64,000 bases of DNA from JAPLUA01 sp964625855. Lineage in GTDB: Bacteria; Verrucomicrobiota; Verrucomicrobiia; Limisphaerales; UBA8199. The stretch is from positions 100,098-164,097 of the forward strand of contig CAZVFC010000017.1 of the NCBI GenBank assembly GCA_964625855.1, read 5' to 3'. Of this stretch, positions 60,050-64,000 are shown piece by piece (position 1 is the first letter of the stretch; each line of letters opens with the position of its first letter). The notes beneath the pieces were generated by a model that saw nothing but the letters and a program-made list of their open reading frames with translations, did no database searches and had not been told where the DNA came from. A program made the translations under genes and the position numbers.

Positions 60050-60772
60050 TCAGCGCAAATCGGCGCCTTTTAGTCCGCCTTCAGTCCAGTCCAAATTGTA
60101 GCCCCCGAGAGTACCGGGGTTCAATTGCCTGTAAAGGGCGAACTGCGCGTGACCATCCACGAACATGAGCGAGAGCCCTCTGGTGCCGTGACCCACCACC
60201 GCCGCGCTGTTTGGGGCCGCAGCGAAGCAAACGGATTGAGCTTTTCTAGTGGGCTGACGCACTTCCTGCAGCTTGCGGACCATCAGGCCGGCGGGGACGT
60301 CGTCCATATAAAACTGGAAATAGTGGTAGTAGGAGCAGGGGAACAGCAGCTCGTTGGTTGATATGCCGTAACCAGGACCGTTAATGATGGTCCATTCGAA
60401 GTTCCAGCCGCGGCCGCGGTCAGCGGGGCAACGGAAGAAGCCGCGGTTATTGGTGCTGATGTAGGGATGGTAGAGCTTTAGCAGATCCACGAACGGCATC
60501 TGCGGCCAGGGCCGGCCGGAGAACGGGAAGCGATCTGCATTGTCGCCCAGGTACATAATGCTGGTGAGGCCAACCTGTTTCAGATTGGAAATGCAATTAG
60601 CGAGCTGAGCCTTGCTTTTTGCCCTGGCGAGTGCCGGCAGGAGCAGGGCGGCCAGGATCGCGATAATGGCAATCACGACCAGGAGCTCGATCAAGGTGAA
60701 CGCGAGACAGGACTTCCACTCGGGCGTTCGAACGCCTGCCCGAATCTGATTCGGGTCCAGAAGGGGTTTCAT
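60050..60772 (-). CDS. Prepilin-type N-terminal/DUF1559-like secretion substrate
   Basis: 240 residues from the ATG at 60772 (a GTG at 60781 is possible). It has a prepilin cleavage/methylation motif AFTLIELLVVIAIIAILAALLLPAL, and a C-terminal LMFVDGHAQF resembling the H-X9-DG region of PVC pseudopilin-like proteins. These families are greatly expanded in Verrucomicrobia and Planctomycetes and presumably follow the type II/IV export route. Individual function unknown. It lies 53 nt upstream of the sialidase gene in transcription order, so they may be co-expressed. Confidence 0.87.
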   Translation of the reverse strand: MKPLLDPNQIRAGVRTPEWKSCLAFTLIELLVVIAIIAILAALLLPALARAKSKAQLANCISNLKQVGLTSIMYLGDNADRFPFSGRPWPQMPFVDLLKLYHPYISTNNRGFFRCPADRGRGWNFEWTIINGPGYGISTNELLFPCSYYHYFQFYMDDVPAGLMVRKLQEVRQPTRKAQSVCFAAAPNSAAVVGHGTRGLSLMFVDGHAQFALYRQLNPGTLGGYNLDWTEGGLKGADLR

Positions 60773-60860
60773 GGCTGCCACTCAAACATGAACCCAATCT
60801 CGGACCGGTTCAACGAAATTCAGCGCTCATCTACCTCGGTAGCCGCGCAGCCAAGGCGGC

Positions 60861-63416
60861 TCATTCTTCACCGGCGCTTACCGTGACGCCGCCCAGGGGC
60901 GCGCCGTCCGGCGCGCGAAGGCGGCAGCAGGCCGACCACTCGCCGCCACCCTGGGTCACCTTGAGCACCAGCCGGTTCACCCCGCGGTTGAGCGCGACTC
61001 TTACCTTGTCCTGCCAGGGAGTGTACGCCCGGATGGTGTTGCTGGCGTGGACGACCTTGCCGTTCAGCCAGACCTTCACGCCGTCGTCGGTGCCGATTTC
61101 GAGCCGGGCCTCCTGATCGCGCTCGGAAGTGACCTCGGTCTTGAGATACGCTACTCGTTCGTCGCCGCCCAGGATCTTGTTCAGCTCGACCAGCCCGGCC
61201 TTGTTCACGCCCGTCTGCCCCACCGGGCGCCAATCGGCCTTCGCCCCGGCCTGCTCCGGCTGGAACGCCACATCAAATAGTTCGGTCCCGGTCTTTCCCT
61301 CCGCCTTGTAAGGACCCGAGAGCATCCAAGCCAGGATGGCCCCATCGGCGGTCTGACCCGCGTTCTGCACGCTCTTGATGGCGTCGTCAACCTTCCTGCG
61401 CAAGTCCTCCTGGTCGGCCAACTGTCTGAGTTCCTGGAGGGCGGCCACGGCTCGGGTATGGTCGGCCGTGCCCAGTTCCCTCGCCACTCGGATGGCCGCC
61501 GGGATCGCCTCGTTCTTCAGCGCGGCGTCCTGGCAGCATCCTTTGAGCAGGTCGAGTGAACGGAACGAGGGGATCTCCGCCAGCCCGGAGATAGCCTGCC
61601 GCTTTTCCTCCGGCCGACGCGCCACCTCAAGGACACCCCGGTAGGCGGACAGGCGTTCTGCCACGGGGACTTCTTCCATGGCCCCGAGCCGCAGGCAGCC
61701 GTCGCGCAGGGCCACAATCGCATCGGCAGAGTCAGGCGCGCGGCGCGCTAGCTCCACCAGGTGCGGCAGCGCCGTCGCGTCGGGCCAGCTCACGAGCGTG
61801 CGAAAGGCGGCCTGGTGCACCTCGGTGTCGCTGTCGCCCATTGCCTTGACGACCGCAGCAAGCGGAGCGGGGCCTGGCGTATAGCCGAGCAGCCGCAGCA
61901 AGGCGGCCCGGGCGGACGATCGCCTGGCCTGGCCGAGCGCGCCGAGCACGACCTCCGCTCCCGTTGTCTTGTCCTGCGCGCGGATGCAAATGGCCCGTCC
62001 GGCCTCTTCGCACGCCGCGCGAAGCTGCGCGTTGTCCGTAGCGACGATCGTTGCGGTGAGCGCCGATAGTTGCGGCCCCTGGCCCATGACGCCTAACGCC
62101 TTGGCGGCCTCGGCCGCCAGCCCGGCGTCCGTTCCGCCCACCACCCGCACCAGTACGGGCAACGCGGCCGCCGGGCGGCGGCTCGCCAACACGCCGAGCA
62201 CCGTCGCGCGGTCGGACGCGTCAGGCGACTCGATGAGGCGAATCAGAGCTTCATCCACGCCCGATTTCCCGAGGCGGATCAGACTCTTCTTCGCAGCCTC
62301 CGCTGCGGCTCCCCGCCCGGTGCCTGCCAGTCGCACCAGCATTGGGACATCGGCGGCTTCGCCGTGCGTGCCGAGGCAACCAACCGCCGCCGTTCGAACG
62401 GCTGCATCGGATTCCTCGCCAGCCAGGCGCAGCAGCGGGGCGTGGGCAGCGACGTCAGGAAGGTCCGCCAGCACACCCAGCAGGATGAGTTGACCAGAGG
62501 ACTTCATGGCGGGAAGCGCGGCGGCCACCGCGCTTTGCAGGGCCGTATCCGTGGACGCTACGTAGGCGGCCACGGTGGCTTCACGCATGGCGACGTCTTC
62601 GCCCTGCACCATCTCGGTCACCAGTTTGACCGCCTCGGCTTGCGGCAGCGCACCGATCAGTCCTTTGAGGGCGGCGGTCCGGATGTACTGGGGCTGGGCG
62701 GGCTGCATCAGGTCGCGGTAGATGACAACGGCCTGGGGATTCACGCCGGCATGCTTGAGATGCCCGGCAGCGGTGATGCGCGCGCGTGCCTGAGTGCGGG
62801 CCAATGAAGGCGCAACCTGGAGTTCGGCCAGCGTCCGGGCCGCCGACTCGGTGCCAATGGCCCCGAGCGCCAGGATGGCCGCGCCGGCCACCACGGGATC
62901 ATCGTCCTTGGCAGCGCCGGCCAGGGCGTTTATCGCCTCCGCGTCGCGGCGGATTCCGATCGAGCCAATCAGGCCTGCGAGCAGCCGTCCGTGGACTTTG
63001 GGCAAGGCGTCTCTGAGGGCGGCGCCCGCCGCAGGAGAGGTCAGTGGTTCGAGCGCCATCCGGGCTGGGTGCGACAGATCAGCGTCGGTCAGCAACGGCG
63101 CCACCGCGGAAACGCAGTCCACTGACCCCACCACCGCCAGCCAGCGACAAATGTAGCGCTTGGCGTCCCTGGTGGTCTCGGGCGCTTTCAGCACAGTGAG
63201 GAGCCTGGTCTCGATGTCCTTGTATTGCGCCGGCGAAGATTTGCGGATCTGCTCCTCGATCTGCGCCAGGGGAAGCCGGCTATCGCCGAATTTGAACTTC
63301 GCCAGCCCCTCGTAGGGATCGGACGATGCCGGCTGGCCGCCCACGCGAATAGAGCCCAACGCCAGGCCAAGAACGGCGCCGAGCAGAGCAAGTGTTTTCA
63401 TAGTCCGGGGGATCAT
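60861..63416 (-). CDS. Secreted HEAT-repeat protein
   Basis: 851 residues from the ATG at 63416, overlapping the oxidoreductase stop as ATGA (a second ATG at 63401 gives MKTLALLGAVLGLALGSI, a cleaner signal peptide). The body is a long solenoid of HEAT/PBS-lyase-type helical repeats (e.g. AILALGAIGTESAARTLAEL, AVGCLGTHGEAADVPMLV). The C-terminal ~110 residues form a beta-sandwich (KVWLNGKVVHASNTIRAYTP, NRLVLKVTQGGGEW) like domains in sugar-degrading proteins. The frame continues far upstream only as a shadow of the next gene. Confidence 0.85.
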   Translation of the reverse strand: MIPRTMKTLALLGAVLGLALGSIRVGGQPASSDPYEGLAKFKFGDSRLPLAQIEEQIRKSSPAQYKDIETRLLTVLKAPETTRDAKRYICRWLAVVGSVDCVSAVAPLLTDADLSHPARMALEPLTSPAAGAALRDALPKVHGRLLAGLIGSIGIRRDAEAINALAGAAKDDDPVVAGAAILALGAIGTESAARTLAELQVAPSLARTQARARITAAGHLKHAGVNPQAVVIYRDLMQPAQPQYIRTAALKGLIGALPQAEAVKLVTEMVQGEDVAMREATVAAYVASTDTALQSAVAAALPAMKSSGQLILLGVLADLPDVAAHAPLLRLAGEESDAAVRTAAVGCLGTHGEAADVPMLVRLAGTGRGAAAEAAKKSLIRLGKSGVDEALIRLIESPDASDRATVLGVLASRRPAAALPVLVRVVGGTDAGLAAEAAKALGVMGQGPQLSALTATIVATDNAQLRAACEEAGRAICIRAQDKTTGAEVVLGALGQARRSSARAALLRLLGYTPGPAPLAAVVKAMGDSDTEVHQAAFRTLVSWPDATALPHLVELARRAPDSADAIVALRDGCLRLGAMEEVPVAERLSAYRGVLEVARRPEEKRQAISGLAEIPSFRSLDLLKGCCQDAALKNEAIPAAIRVARELGTADHTRAVAALQELRQLADQEDLRRKVDDAIKSVQNAGQTADGAILAWMLSGPYKAEGKTGTELFDVAFQPEQAGAKADWRPVGQTGVNKAGLVELNKILGGDERVAYLKTEVTSERDQEARLEIGTDDGVKVWLNGKVVHASNTIRAYTPWQDKVRVALNRGVNRLVLKVTQGGGEWSACCRLRAPDGAPLGGVTVSAGEE

Positions 63417-64000
63417 AGGATGCCCCAAGGGTCGCGTTTGGCGCGGCCAAGCAGGGCGGTGGCCGAGGAATCGCCGATAACCTCCTCCGTCTCCGGGTTC
63501 CAGCGGAACTTCCTGCCCAGGCTGATGGCGATCACACACAGGTGGCCGACACTGGCGGAGCGATGCGCCACCTCGGCCGGCGTGATGGTGAGCCTTCGCG
63601 ACTTCACGCAGTCGAGGAAATTGCCGGTGTGATTGGTCGAATGGTAGAGGTTGATCTCTTCGGGGCGGATCTTGTCCTTCATCAGGCTCTTGGGCTCGGT
63701 GTCGAAGCCGCCGCGGTCCACCCAGACCCAGCCGTCGGTGCCGATCCACTTGGCCCCCATGCGAAGCGGGCCTTCGGCGTTTTGAACGATCATCTTCACG
63801 CCGTTGGCGTAAGTGCACTCGATCCGGTATCGCGTTGCGGCGTCCCAAATGCCTGTCTTGGGGAAGTCGGCGTAAATGGGGTTGACCTCCACGGGGCCGG
63901 TGTATTCGGTGCCCAGGCCCCATTGGGCGATGTCGCCGTGATGGCCGATCCAGTCCATGAGCTGGCCGCCGCCGTAATCCATCTGCCAGCGCCAGTTCCA
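63413..64000 (-). CDS. Gfo/Idh/MocA-family oxidoreductase, N-terminal part outside window
   Basis: The last ~195 residues of a larger protein; the frame is open to the window end (WNWRWQMDYGGGQLMDWIGHH), so the ATG-like position inside is not the start. The family signature is the C-terminal domain with GGQLMDWIGHHGDIAQWGLG, the conserved TNHTGNFLDCVKSRR and CVIAISLGRKFRWNPE near the end. Such NAD-dependent enzymes act on sugars or inositol derivatives. It overlaps the HEAT-repeat gene. Confidence 0.9.
   Translation of the reverse strand, partial: WNWRWQMDYGGGQLMDWIGHHGDIAQWGLGTEYTGPVEVNPIYADFPKTGIWDAATRYRIECTYANGVKMIVQNAEGPLRMGAKWIGTDGWVWVDRGGFDTEPKSLMKDKIRPEEINLYHSTNHTGNFLDCVKSRRLTITPAEVAHRSASVGHLCVIAISLGRKFRWNPETEEVIGDSSATALLGRAKRDPWGIL

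Noticed and set aside
63417..63923. Upstream extension of the HEAT-repeat frame
   Set aside because: The extra ~170 residues (PRGGQPHLRRLPQ...) are a frame-shifted reading of the oxidoreductase gene; the signal peptide begins at 63401-63416.

Overview
This is a GC-rich, gene-dense bacterial chromosome segment. It most likely comes from the PVC superphylum, probably Verrucomicrobiota (Limisphaerales/Pedosphaera-like). That assignment is inferred from several features: a prepilin-type N-terminus joined to an H-X9-DG-like protein, GspA/GspB-type secretion accessories, a CAAX-protease-like protein, large secreted BACON and Ycf48-like repeat proteins, a HEAT-repeat protein next to a Gfo/Idh/MocA oxidoreductase, and palindromic intergenic repeats. 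No rRNA, tRNA, CRISPR array or complete insertion sequence was seen.

Layout. 1-6 kb: a PEP/pyruvate-binding protein, then hemL and the GDP-fucose pair gmd-fcl on the minus strand. 6-8.3 kb: a DUF4418/FtsX-type permease/ATPase ABC operon. 8.3-9.2 kb: a repeat-bearing gap. 9.2-25.8 kb: three consecutive minus-strand operons, each headed by a sequence that matches the fluoride (crcB) riboswitch. In transcription order, riboswitch C leads DUF190, a CPA2 antiporter, a universal stress protein and enolase. Riboswitch B leads an NTPase, two dynamin-like GTPases, a metallophosphoesterase-dUTPase fusion and an MFS transporter. Riboswitch A leads a TolC/adaptor/RND tripartite efflux system. 26-28.3 kb: a divergent OmpR-type two-component system.

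28-46 kb: a small methyltransferase-like membrane protein, a MITE-like palindromic element, and a large secreted metallopeptidase. Next is an envelope cluster: EF-hand protein, DUF4405 protein, sigma-54 response regulator, beta-barrel protein and sensor kinase. It is followed by two paralogous secreted coiled-coil proteins, each behind its own sigma-54 -24/-12 promoter and each followed by a similar hairpin terminator, with a DUF2202 protein between them. A Ycf48-like propeller protein, an FHA protein and hemB follow. 46-50 kb: nusB-PHP-ftsY-ribD on the minus strand, closed by a gap of tandem and inverted repeats.

50-64 kb: NYN nuclease, VWA protein and GH5 glycosidase overlap or abut as one plus-strand operon. 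On the minus strand lie an RluA-RlmI fusion, a CAAX-protease-like protein with GspB and GspA, a double-propeller sialidase, a prepilin-like protein, a HEAT-repeat protein, and a Gfo/Idh/MocA oxidoreductase cut by the window end.

The most unusual content is the block of three fluoride-riboswitch operons. Two of them control genes (dynamin-like GTPases, an RND pump) that are not standard members of the fluoride regulon as I know it. All three leaders contain a GGTAG-type sequence near the start codon that can pair with the conserved 3' strand of the aptamer, which suggests a shared start-site-sequestering switch.
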